From assembly GCA_029237695.1 (NCBI GenBank), contig CM055265.1:41905331-41969330 (forward strand): a DNA stretch of 64,000 nt, in the 5' to 3' direction. The stretch's first letter is position 1; every line of letters starts with the position of its first letter. Positions 55,172-64,000 of the stretch are shown here, one piece after another. Made by a program: the position numbers and the translations under genes. This DNA is from Conchocele bisecta (Eukaryota > Mollusca > Bivalvia > Lucinida > Thyasiridae). Below the pieces are notes generated by a model. That model had not been told where the DNA came from and ran no database searches. It worked only from the letters and a program-made list of their open reading frames with translations.

Positions 55172-55768
55172 ATGAATGGAATGGTGCTTAACGGCCCATC
55201 AACACAAAAGTGTCTCATTTAGGGCCAAGCAATGTAGATGAAGAATACAATAATAGTAGAATAGTATGTTAGATGTGGTAGTCAATTAGACGATCAGGGT
55301 AAAAATATTAATATGATAAAACAATATAAATGAACAACGTGTAAGAATTCTAAAATTATAGAAATGAGAAACATGTATAAAATGATAAAATTAAATTTTC
55401 GGAGACAAGTTCGTTTCATGAAGAAAGCGAAGCAACCCTTCAATGCTCTCCATCCGGAATAGCTCCGCAAGTGAAGTAACATTGAAGTGTTTGCGTCGAA
55501 TATCGGCAAGGTCGATACAGTCCAGTAGGATGTGTTGCACGGTAAATGCGCTGTGGCATTTAATACACAATGGACGCGGCTCACCCTTGAGCATATACGA
55601 ATGCGTCAGTCGTGTATGTCCAATGCGCAATCGACTTAGGACAACTTCATCCCGGCGTACATGTCTGTAGCCAGGAGTACATTCGCCCTGAGTCGGTTTC
55701 ACAACATGAAGTTTATTATCCGTGAGCAGATCCCACTGGGTCTGCATTGTATCGGAGATTAATGAGTT
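55172..55768 (-). mobile_element. Truncated LINE copy
   Basis: Tail GAATGGAATGGTGCTTAACGG. Minus-strand coding remnant DTMQTQWDLLTDNKLHVVKP, VVLSRLRIGHTRLTHSYML, FTVQHILLDCIDLADIRRK. It ends at ATGAGTTGATGG, where the next tail (AATGGACTGGAATGG) begins. Confidence 0.8.
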
Positions 55769-55774
55769 GATGGA

Positions 55775-56120
55775 ATGGACTGGAATGGTGCTTAACGGCC
55801 CATCAACACAAAAGAGTATCATTTAGGGCCAAGCAATGTAGATGAAGAATAAAAATAATAGTAAAATAGTATGTTAGATGTGGTAGTCAATCAGACGATC
55901 AGGGTAAAAATATTAATATGATAAACAATATAAATTAACAACGTGTATAGAATTAAAAAATTATAGAAATGAGAAACATGTATACAATGATAAAATTAAA
56001 TTTTCCGATGCAAGTTAGTTTCATGGAGAAAGCGAAGCAACCCTTCAATGTTCTCCACCTGGAATAGCTCCGCAAGTCAAGTAACATTGAAGTGGTTGCG
56101 TCGAATATCGGCAAAGTCGT
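55775..56120 (-). mobile_element. Truncated LINE copy
   Basis: Tail GGACTGGAATGGTGC, 3' UTR and the remnant SYSRWRTLKGCFAFSMKLTC. It ends at GGCAAAGTCGTTGTGG, where an unrelated AT-rich segment starts (56121-56657). That segment has TGGTGGCCACAAGTTCGAAA and GGGCCACCATTCC near its left end and may be the 3' UTR of another retroelement. Confidence 0.75.
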
Positions 56121-56885
56121 TGTGGTAAGTTTATTTATGGTGGCCACAAGTTCGAAAACTATACGGGCCACCATTCCAAAAATAGTTATATGTAAGGTAA
56201 AAGCATAAGATAATTACAACATGTAAAATATAATTACAGGCAATGCATGAACATGAGAACTAAAATAACGGAGTTGGAGTATGTTAAAACAATATAGTTA
56301 AATGGCATACACAGTTTAAAAATAGCTAGAACGATATAAATGCGTCATGTAAAAATAAGAAACGTATTCCCCGCCAGAACTCAACGAGGCCCTAGCAATG
56401 GAATAACAACTACTTTAATCTAGAACGCGAGCACGGAGACCAAAATGTGCAAAAAATATTTAAAAATCGTAAAGAAAACTAGTTAAAATATCCCTCTTAA
56501 AATAGTGAAGGCCAGCTTCAAAGCAAGTAAACCCACTTTCCCAAATATGTTAGGACAAGCAATTACTATAACATTTGTTTAAACAAAACATCTAAAATGT
56601 GCATATGTTAATATAATTGTGGCGTAATGTATGTACAAGTTGCCACAGGGCTGATCTGCAAGGGACAGTGATTGCTGTCCGTCATATTCCGAAAATAACA
56701 TGGACACAGTAAGCCATGATACCTTCAGTGAATAATACACCGTTTGAGGAGATGCACTACAAAACCGTCGGCCAATAGCTTAGGTGTGTCTATGTATATT
56801 ACATATTATAACTCCGGAAGAACGGCGATAGCCGCTCTTAGCGTCTGTGCCGCTAGCAAAATGTATGTGCCCTCTACGCATAGGT

Positions 56886-57035
56886 CGAATGGAATGGTGC
56901 TTAACGGCCCATCAACACAAAAGAGTATTATTTAGGGCCAAGCAATGTAGATGAAGAATAAAAATAATAGTAATATAGTATGATATATATATGTGGTAAG
57001 CAATCAGATGATTAGGGTAACAATACAAATACGAT
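56886..57035 (-). mobile_element. LINE 3' end, about 150 bp
   Basis: Counterpart of 50648-50795 in the duplication: tail GAATGGAATGGTGC and UTR only, followed directly by the next LINE tail. Confidence 0.75.
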
Positions 57036-57388
57036 GAATGGAATGGAATGGTGCTTAACGGTCCATCAACACAAAAAGAGTATCATTTAGGGCCAAGCAA
57101 TGTTGATGAAGAATAAAAATAATATTAAAATAGTATGTTAGATGTGGTAGTCAAGCAGATGATTAGGGTAAAAATATTAATATGATGAACAATATAAATG
57201 AAAAACGTGTATAGAATTATAAAATTATAGAAATGAGAGACATGTATACAATGATACAATGAGAAAGCGAAGCAAACCTTCAATGTTTTCCACCTGGAAT
57301 AGCCCCGCAAGTGAAGTAACATTGAAGTGTTTGCGTCGAATATCGGCAAAGTCGATACAGTCCAGTAGGATGCGTTGCACGGTAAATG
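57036..57388 (-). mobile_element. LINE 3' end with short coding remnant
   Basis: Counterpart of 50796-51180. The remnant LPIFDANTSM is reduced and a deletion removes the usual FSMKLTC-encoding stretch. It ends at CGGTAAATGGTGGCG. Confidence 0.72.
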
Positions 57389-57394
57389 GTGGCG

Positions 57395-57735
57395 TAAGGG
57401 AAATAGAAGTTATAACAATATTTCTCTGATGTTAAGTTTTGTAGAGACTAAGTATTTGACCTTGACCTTGGGATCAGCGCGGGTTGGACGGTCGTGGATT
57501 TGGCACAGTATGGTAATAGAGCCTTACAGGAATGCATGTGTGAAATATTAACAATATGTTTCTGATGTTAAGTTTACGGACGCACGGACAGACGGACGCA
57601 CGGACAGACGGACGGGACGGGACGGGACGGGACGGGACGCGACGGGACGGGACGGGACGGGAGACGGAACGGGACGGGACGGACAACCTGACTCCAGTAT
57701 ACCCCCCCCCCACAACTCGTTGCGGGGGTATAATT
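57395..57735. repeat. Mollusc repeat with GGGAC array and terminal C/G hairpin
   Basis: Two units around TTTGACCTTGACCTTGGG and TTTCTGATGTTAAGTTT, then GGACGCACGGACAG, then about 12 GGGAC pentamers (about 57605-57680), then CTGACTCCAGTATACCCCCC, CACAACTCGTTGCGGGGG, TATAAT. Same architecture as 14813-15400. It sits between two LINE fragments. Confidence 0.7.
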
Positions 57736-57872
57736 AAAATATGGTGTAGCTCAATTATTTGGCGGATATGTGGGTGTTCAAGTATCATGTTGTACAAAGC
57801 TTGCAGTGACGATAGTGAATCGGAAAATAAAATTAATTGCTTTCTCCAAGATATTTTCGCCAAATCAAGGGG
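57736..57872 (-). mobile_element. LINE coding fragment (RNase H part)
   Basis: Minus-strand AKISWRKQLILFSDSLSSLQ, ALYNMILEHPHIRQIIELHH, the RNase H third-motif region. It corresponds to about 32650-32790 of the longer copy. No 3' tail is attached. Confidence 0.75.
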
Positions 57873-58149
57873 AGGTTATCAAAGAGTGTTCAGGTAAATG
57901 CTTTAGCAGTTGGTAGTGGATATCATCTGGGCTTGCTGATGTATCATGTGCATGGATACAGGTCGGCCTTTCCACTACCACTCAGGGGTAGGCCCACTGC
58001 CATGGAGAGGATCCCTGTCAAACTTCCCAGGAATGGATATGCTGAACATGGACTGCAGAAGGGGGCACATCACACTGCAGAACAGGTTTGAGTACATGGT
58101 ATCAGAGTGTTGAATTTTGAATTAAGGGTTGTGGAGATATAAGGAATGT
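57873..58149. other. Unassigned, less AT-rich stretch
   Basis: A + frame of about 84 codons (NALAVGSGYHLGLLMYHVHG...) spans a GC-richer segment containing GGGTAGGCCCACTGCCATGG. No family is recognised, and there is no splice evidence. It could be a piece of an unrelated element flanked by LINE fragments. Confidence 0.25.
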
Positions 58150-58563
58150 AAAATGGAATGAAATGGTGCTTAACGGCCCATCAACACAAAATAGTATCAT
58201 TTATGGCCAAGCAATGTAGATGAAGAATAAAAATGATAGTAACATTGTATGTTAGATGTGGTAGGCAATCATATGATCAGGGTAAAAATATTTATATGAT
58301 GAACAATATTAATGAACAACAGGACTAGAATGATACAATTATAGAATGCAAAACATGTATACAATTATAAAAATCAGATCTTCTGATACAAGTTGGTTTC
58401 ATGAAGAAAGCTAAGCAAACCTTCAATGTTCTCCACATGGAATAACTGAAGTAACATTGAAATGTTTGCGTCGAATATCGGCGAAGTCGATACAGTCCAG
58501 TAGGATGTGTTGCACGGTAAATGCGCTGTGACATGGAATACACCATGGACGCGGCTCACCTTT
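58150..58563 (-). mobile_element. Truncated LINE copy
   Basis: Tail AAATGGAATGAAATGGTGCT and diverged UTR. The remnant SRVHGVFHVTAHLPCNTSYW reflects a shifted frame over the FTVQHILLDC region. A deletion removes about 12 bp around the LFHVENIEG codons. Confidence 0.75.
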
Positions 58564-58589
58564 ATGGAACGCCAACTCTACATAAACTC

Positions 58590-59050
58590 AAATATATATT
58601 GCTAGCAACAAATATTTGGAGCTAGCAATAAATATTTGGAGAGCTCTCGAAATCAATTAATGATATCTCGAAATCATTTGGAGAGCTCTCGAAATCCATT
58701 AATGATATCTCGAAATCATTTGGAGAGCTCTCGAAATCATTTGGAGCGAGCATTATATAACATTTGATTTGGAGCTATCTCTAAATCATTTGGAGAGCTC
58801 TCGAAATCATTTGGAGAGCTCTCGAAATCAATTAATGATATCTCGAAATCATTTAGAGAGCTCTCGAAATCATTTGTAGCGAGCATTATATAACTTGATT
58901 TGGAGAGCTCTCTAAATCATTTCGAGCTATCTCTAAATCATTTGGAGAGGTCTCGAAATCATTTGGAGAGCTCTCGAAATCATTTCGAGCTATCTCTAAT
59001 TCATTTCGAGCTCGCAATATATATCTTATTTGGAGCTAGCATTAAATCGC
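58590..59050. repeat. 21-bp palindromic tandem repeat
   Basis: About 18-20 units of TCTCGAAATCATTTGGAGAGC with variants (AATTAATGATA, GCGAGCATTATATAAC inserts). GAGAGCTCTC lies at many unit junctions, so the array can fold on itself. The chance + frame reading SLNHFELSLNHLERSRNHLE comes from the 21-bp, seven-codon period. Confidence 0.82.
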
Positions 59051-59370
59051 TTGAAACTATGAAAATGATAGCGCATGCGCACCTAATTTACCTGCTGGAA
59101 GTATGGCGGACTCGGCTCTTCAGCAGACGATTTCTGTATCACGCCAGGTATTTACGGAACATAGAGAGGTATGTTCTGATCTAACATTTGTCGCCCAGAT
59201 GTAGCATTATACTGGAATTTCAGTCCAATAAAGTAGGCGATGCAATGAACGGCGGTGCGTTACAGGGATCCTCCAGATTATCGGACAAAAATGACAAGTG
59301 TTTTTACGGCAGCACGATTTACCCAAATATACCCAAATCTTCATTTAAAATAACATTTATGATTATATTA

Positions 59371-60799
59371 GGCGTAAAAAAAGAAAGGTTTGTTTCCTGT
59401 TACCCGACCGACAGTCTAGTTTTACCCCCGACTGTAATTTTGTTATTGTCAATTTTACATCGGTCCCGGAAAATGTTGTCGTGACCGCGTTTTTTACCTG
59501 TCCCGTATCCAACATGGCCGGCGAGAGCAACAGTTTGATTGCTCTGCAATGTTTTTGGTGCAAGGTCAACGAGATTCGGGTTGTAGATCATGGCTCGTCG
59601 ATAAATGGCATTTACAACATGGTCCACACCAAATATACGCCATATAAGGCCACTTGGTCTGTAAGTATTGGCGATTCACATAGTTTAGTTATAATTTTGT
59701 GTCGTGTGTTTTCGCTGCATGACATTTTGGAAGGGAAAATAAGTTATTTCCTAATATGACATGAAATTTAAAAACAATAGCTGTTACAGTCGTGTAATTG
59801 TTTACTTTAGTGTGTCTAACAATTGATTCTAGATACACTATGACTTTCAACTATTAATGCTTCAATATTGGACTATTCCAGTAAACATAGATACATATAG
59901 CCCCAATTCTCATGGATTCGTGCCTTCTCATTGATTCGTGCCCCTAGAAAACAAGTGAATAAGCATATTCTAAGAATAGTGTTAATTGAAAATTATTTTA
60001 AAAAGGTAGTTTAAGTTGTTTCCCATGGTTTTCTAAGTTACAGTTACATAAAATTGTGATTTACCACCTAATTTTGTGATTTTTCTACGTACTTCCTTAA
60101 TCTGTAAAGGGACTTGTTCGCAAATGATGCATAAAATGTGATATATGTTGATTTCTAGATGAATCTAAACTTCACCATATTTAAATTTGATTCATCTAGG
60201 CAGCAACACTTCTTTAGTGTATGAGTGATCAAGAATGCCACTCAAGTGTGCAAAAAGTTGTAGGGCACGAACCTGATGAGAAGTTTCAAGATCAATTAGG
60301 CGACTTGGGTGGGTTATTTCTAGGGACTCTAAGACTTGCATAAACAACAATTTTGGTGAATTCCTTATGTGCACTCATAATCAAGTGTTTGAACTTTATG
60401 TTGATGTATACATTTTCAGAAATTAATCACAATATAACACACACTATGAATGTATGTGCTTAGGGGCACGGATCCATGAGAATAGGGTCTATACCATATA
60501 TACTCCCCTGTGGAAGAGATATTCATGTGACACAGTCCATCCCGCTCATTTCTTTTGTTCGTCACCCTCCCTACATTTTGTGGTGATCACGCCCCCACCC
60601 ACTCCCCTACATTTTTTCCTCTTCCACAGGGCAGTAGGTATATTAACAGCGATGTCAAAAATTGATTCACCCGACCCGATCTCACTAAATTACAATGATA
60701 CATAGTAAAAAGTAAAAACAATTTAAAAATAAAATGCTTGCCTACCGACCCTATCTTTTTCGGTGCCTGTAACAGGAAACAAACCTCTTTTTTTACGCC
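59371..60799. mobile_element. PIF/Harbinger-like DNA transposon with TTA target duplication
   Basis: The terminal inverted repeats are GGCGTAAAAAAAGAAAGGTT then TGTTTCCTGTTAC at the left (59371-59403), and the complement, differing by a 2-bp indel, at the right (60769-60799). TTA flanks it at 59368-59370 and 60800-60802. A paralogous empty site at 61879-61881 reads GATTATATTATATACTTTTT with a single TTA, proving the borders. The 3-bp TTA duplication and GGC start fit PIF/Harbinger. At 1,429 bp it is too short for the usual transposase plus Myb-like gene pair, so it is probably non-autonomous. Confidence 0.8.
59514..59660 (+). CDS. Candidate exon inside the transposon
   Basis: An ATG in AACATGGCCGG (good start context) opens 49 codons, MAGESNSLIALQCFWCKVNE, IRVVDHGSSINGIYN, HTKYTPYKATWS, ending exactly at TCT|GTAAGTATT, a strong donor in phase 0. 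The segment is GC-richer than its surroundings. No family is recognised. It could be a captured host first exon or a remnant of the transposon's own gene. No matching acceptor exon was found inside the element. Confidence 0.35.
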
Positions 60800-61480
60800 T
60801 TATATACTTTTTCAACAATATATCATTAGTATATGATACAATAAGCACATTTTGACCGAAAAAGGGAAGAATAAAGCACATATTTCCGCGAGAAAGCGAT
60901 TAATATACATGTAGCATTATTATAAAGGGAGACTACCGTGATCGAGACTCATTAATTATGTCTCAGTTGTCTAACTTTAAGTTGCCATCGATCATGATTT
61001 CATATGGCACATATAATAGTCCAACTGTCTAACCGTTCACCTTCATATAGTATTGCAATATTTATTTCGTCAATTAATTATATGCCAACATCTTTTTGAA
61101 ATAGTTAAAAACAAAGTATAATGCATTGAATGAATGTTTTTATTAGCACAAATGACTTCTGGACATAGTTTAGTTATTGCATTTTAATTTACAGAGATAC
61201 ATTTAAAAACTCACACAGGAAGGCTATATATATAAAAGTATTCTTAATATTCATCTACAATAACAATAATAAACAATCTTGTATTAAGAACATTGATGGA
61301 AATGAACCTTAATATGCATGCAATATATATTTTTAAATTTGTGTATGGTTTGTATATCTTGTCAAATAGCTTGAATGTTTTTCACACCTCTATGTAGACA
61401 AAGCCCAATATTATATTGCATTGACCAGAACACAGTGTATTTTAGTGGGGTAGCTCGTTATATGTATTCGATTATGTACA
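60800..61480. other. AT-rich unit partly duplicated at 61826-62080; no gene
   Basis: The part 60800-61020 (TATATACTTTTTCAACAATATA, CATTTTGACCGAAA, GAGACTCATTAATTATGTCT) is a diverged copy of 61882-62080. From 61020 to 61480 I see nothing but AT-rich DNA. Confidence 0.55.
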
Positions 61481-61830
61481 ATATGGGAAACTGTAGATCC
61501 TGATTATATTGTGAATGCATATTTCCCCTACAGGTATATCCTCAACAAGTGATTATGCACAAAATGGGGAACCGGGTAGACCCTGATTGTGATTTCCCCT
61601 AGAAGGTATATCCTCAACAAGTGATTGTTATAAGATCATGGCTATTCGTCCTGGCAGGCGACACGCGGTTTGCTTGTATACGGTATACAGTGATTATGTA
61701 GAAGATGGAAAACAGTGTAGACCCGGATCAGACGGTGATTGCAACTTTCCCTAGAGGTATAGCCTCAACAAGTGATTATGTACAAGATGGCTACACGTCC
61801 TGGCGGGCGAAAAAAGCCAATATACGGCGG
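61480..61830. repeat. Tandem SADPDQT-type half units
   Basis: Three or four diverged units carrying AAGTGATTATGTACAAxATGG, CTGTAGATCCTGAT or GTGTAGACCCGGATCAGACG, TTTCCCCTAxAGGTATATCC and TCAACAAGTGATT, spaced about 75-120 bp apart. Confidence 0.55.
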
Positions 61831-62080
61831 CAGCACGATTTACCCAAATCTTCATTAAATATAACATTTATGATTATATTATATACTTTTTCTGCAATAT
61901 ATCGTTAGTATATCATATAATAACCACATTTTGACCGAAACAAAAAAATAAAGCTCATATTTCTGCGGGAAAACGATTAATATAGCATTATTATAAAGGG
62001 ATATCACCGAGACTCATTAATTATGTCTCAGTTGTCAAACTTTAACTTATCATCGACCATGATTGCATATCGCACATAAT
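61826..62080. repeat. Paralogue of the transposon target site (empty site)
   Basis: CGGCAGCACGATTTACCCAA ... ATAACATTTATGATTATATT followed at once by ATATACTTTTTCTGCAATAT, CATTTTGACCGAAA and GAGACTCATTAATTATGTCT. It corresponds to 59318-59370 plus 60803-61020 with the transposon absent. Confidence 0.78.
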
Positions 62081-62314
62081 GTGGTTGTGACTGGAGAAAT
62101 GGGGTTTATGGGTTTTGCGACCAGTGTAGATCCAGATCAGCATGTGCATCCACAGTCTGATCAGCATCTGCAACATTCGTCATTCCATAAATGAAGCCCC
62201 AGTCATGCTTCGAACAAGCAATGTCGGTCGTTAGGCTACAGAAGGGATTTATTTAATCAGAACCTACACTGGTCACAATTTCGATAAGCCCCATTTATCC
62301 AGTCACAGCCACAT
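62081..62314. mobile_element. SADPDQT-type repeat, canonical copy
   Basis: 234 bp from GTGGTTGTGACTGGAGAAAT to ATTTATCCAGTCACAGCCAC. It contains AGTGTAGATCCAGATCAGCA, GTCTGATCAGCATCTGC, ATTCCATAAATGAAGC, ATGCTTCGAACAAGCAATG and AATCAGAACCTACACTGGTC. A clean single copy for comparing the composite ones. Confidence 0.75.
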
Positions 62315-62769
62315 ATACATATTAATGCAGTATTAGTTTTAAAATATTAGTAGTTTATATATTTAAACTACCGTATATAAAAATATAATTATACTATTTG
62401 ACATAACAGTTTTCACGCACTGTCTCCTTTGAATATAGTAATTACATGAAGATTTGGGTAAATCGTGCCACCCCAAATTTAGTGCGTCATTACCTAGACC
62501 AGAAGTCGCCTGTTACATGTGTAGTAGTGAATACACATATGTCGAGAATGTTTACAGCAGGAAAATGTCAACGCTGGGTGCAGTAAATTTGATGTCTGTT
62601 ACCATGGGTAACTGGGATTAACAAATTTCATCTGTTTTGGGTAACTACCTCAACTTTGTTTGATATTTGACTTGTTTCAATCGCAGTTTTGTTGATAAAT
62701 GAATGTGTTGACAGCAGAAGACCCAATGTCAATGTGTTCATCCGGGTTTTTATGTACTGGTCAAAACAC

Positions 62770-63215
62770 GCGAGAAAAACTGGATGTAATTGAAAACACA
62801 AACTTATGTACCCAAGGAACATTAAACCTAAACACCAGGGCATACGCCAGACTACTTATAAGTCACTTGTACGTCGAATATTGGAATATGCATCCCCTGT
62901 ATGGAGTCCCTACTCTAAGAAAAACATCCATAAACTGGAAATGGTGCAGCATAGCACAGCAAGATGGGTTACAAATAATTACTCCACATATGCTAGTGTT
63001 GTGTGCATTGGGAAGGTGCACCCGATACCGACTTGACAGTCTCACACCCTCGCATATAGACAGATACAGGCCACTGCATGCAGACTACTACACAATTTCA
63101 TTCTTTCCCCCGGCTGTTGTGGAGTGGAATAGACTCCCGCATAACATTGTTATGTTACCATCCATTGACTCCTTTAAAACGGGAGTCGGTAACATACTCT
63201 ACTGCAGCCCTTAAT
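62770..63215 (+). pseudogene. C-terminal relic of a non-LTR retrotransposon reverse transcriptase
   Basis: Two overlapping + frames read RQTTYKSLVRRILEYASPVW, SPYSKKNIHKLEMVQHSTAR, WVTNNYS and, after a shift near 63000, DRYRPLHADYYTISFFPPAV, VEWNRLPHNIV, PSIDSFKTGVG. The pattern YK.LVRP.LEY...VW.P..KKNI..LE.VQ..AARWV...Y and SFFP..V.WN.LP is the classic end of CR1/jockey-type polymerases. About 30 codons between the two blocks are lost. It is a different family from the RNase H LINE above. Confidence 0.75.
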
Positions 63216-63329
63216 TTGGAATCACTGTTTTTATCCCTTTTTAACCTCACTTTGATCTCTTAACCTAAATAACACTATCACCTGTACATTCCACTCCGCT
63301 ACTTTCTTACTTTTGCACTTTCCCTTTTT

Positions 63330-64000
63330 AGCTCGACTATTCGAAGAATAAGTAGAGCTTATGTTGTCACCCCGGCGTCGGCGTCGGCGTGACCGTCACG
63401 CCTTGGTTAAGGTTTTTAGTCAAGTTTGTATATGGAATACTACTGGCCCTACACGCACCATACTTGGACAACTTCATCTCCTAGTGATGTACATCAATAA
63501 CCCCTGATCTATATTTGACCTTGACCTACATTTCCTCTTGAATTACTTGGTTAATTCCCCTTGGTTAAAGTTTTTAGTCAAGTTTGTATATGGAATACTA
63601 CTGGCCCTACACCCACCATAATTGGACAACTTCATCTCCTAGTGATGTACATCAACAACCCCTGATCTATATTTGACCTTGACCTACTTTTCCTCTTGAA
63701 TTACTTACTTAATTCCCTTGGTAAAACGTTTTTAGTCAAGCTTGTAGATGGAATACTCCTGGCCCTACACCAACCATACTTGCACAACTTCATCTCCTAG
63801 TGATGTACATCAACAACCCCTGACCTATATTTGACCTTGACCTACATTTAACCTTGAATTACTTACTTAATTCCCCTATGTTAAGGTTTTTACTCGACCT
63901 TGGTAAAGCTTTTTACTCAAGCTTGTACATGGAATACTATTGTGCATACAGACACCATACTTGGACAACCTTTTCTCATAGTGATGTACATCAATAACCC
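63330..64000. repeat. Start of a mollusc repeat with 158-bp tandem units, runs off the window
   Basis: It opens AGCTCGACTATTCGAAGAAT, AAGTAGAGCTTATG, then CCCCGGCGTCGGCGTCGGCG. Units begin TTTTTAGTCAAGTTTGTATA at about 63413, 63571 and 63729, with a fourth at about 63911. They contain GGCCCTACACxCACCATACT, AACTTCATCTCCTAGTGATG and TTTGACCTTGACCTACATTT. The AGCTCGACTATTCGAAGAATA head is a widespread element terminus in marine invertebrates. Confidence 0.75.

Larger units (their letters stand above)
56658..57401. repeat. Segmental duplication, copy 2
   Basis: Same order as 50397-51192. It differs by deletions (one of two GCCGCTAGCAAAATG copies is missing at about 56858; a stretch around 57258 is lost). 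The two copies are in direct orientation about 6.3 kb apart. Confidence 0.75.

Noticed and set aside
59103..59167. First exon ATGGCGGACTCGGCTC with donors at 59148 or 59168
   Set aside because: Two competing donors, no downstream exon, no known protein; left unannotated although a weak possibility remains.

Overview
This is a eukaryotic window, almost certainly from a marine mollusc and most probably a heterodont bivalve. The only confident host gene has canonical GT-AG introns, one of them 15 kb. The rest is AT-rich, gene-poor and packed with foldback MITEs, truncated non-LTR retrotransposons and tandem repeats of types I know from bivalve genomes, for example the palindromic repeat whose spurious translation contains SADPDQT. 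There are no operons, ribosome binding sites or bacterial features.

Region 1-19,330 carries the 3' part of APCDD1, a membrane-tethered Wnt/BMP inhibitor, on the + strand. An internal exon (2793-3378) and the terminal exon (18521-19330) are joined in phase by a 15.1-kb intron. The upstream exons (signal peptide, start of the first domain) are not visible. The intron holds a decayed copy of a large invertebrate mobile-element gene (4487-5845), at least four foldback MITE families, repeats of the SADPDQT type and G/C-rich tandem repeats.

Region 19,330-30,600 is intergenic repeat DNA. It includes six copies of one MITE (counting one in the intron), a pogo/Tigger-like MITE, a 477-bp insertion carrying two tRNA-Glu-like sequences, a possible zinc-finger exon on the minus strand (about 20.5-20.7 kb), and an element with internal tandem repeats and ACGT microsatellites (28.6-29.7 kb).

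Region 30,650-46,750 is one nested structure. A broken copy of the large mobile-element gene (30658-35309) is split by a 1.44-kb 5'-truncated LINE flanked by an 11-bp target-site duplication. Its 3' side runs straight into an 11.4-kb array of a 102-bp satellite with an 813-bp higher-order repeat and nine copies, full or partial, of a separate block of about 400 bp.

Region 46,750-58,600 contains repeated 3' ends of the same LINE family (minus strand), an SGNH-hydrolase-like pseudogene with recognisable catalytic motifs, several tandem arrays (73, about 114, about 155 and about 168 bp) and a segmental duplication of about 0.75-0.8 kb. Part of the 168-bp array looks like uncorrected assembly error.

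Region 58,600-64,000 has a 21-bp palindromic tandem array, a 1.43-kb PIF/Harbinger-like transposon whose TTA target duplication is confirmed by an empty paralogous site in the same window, the C-terminal relic of a reverse transcriptase, and a 158-bp tandem repeat running off the right edge.

Protein family calls rest on my own reading of translations. No database search was run.
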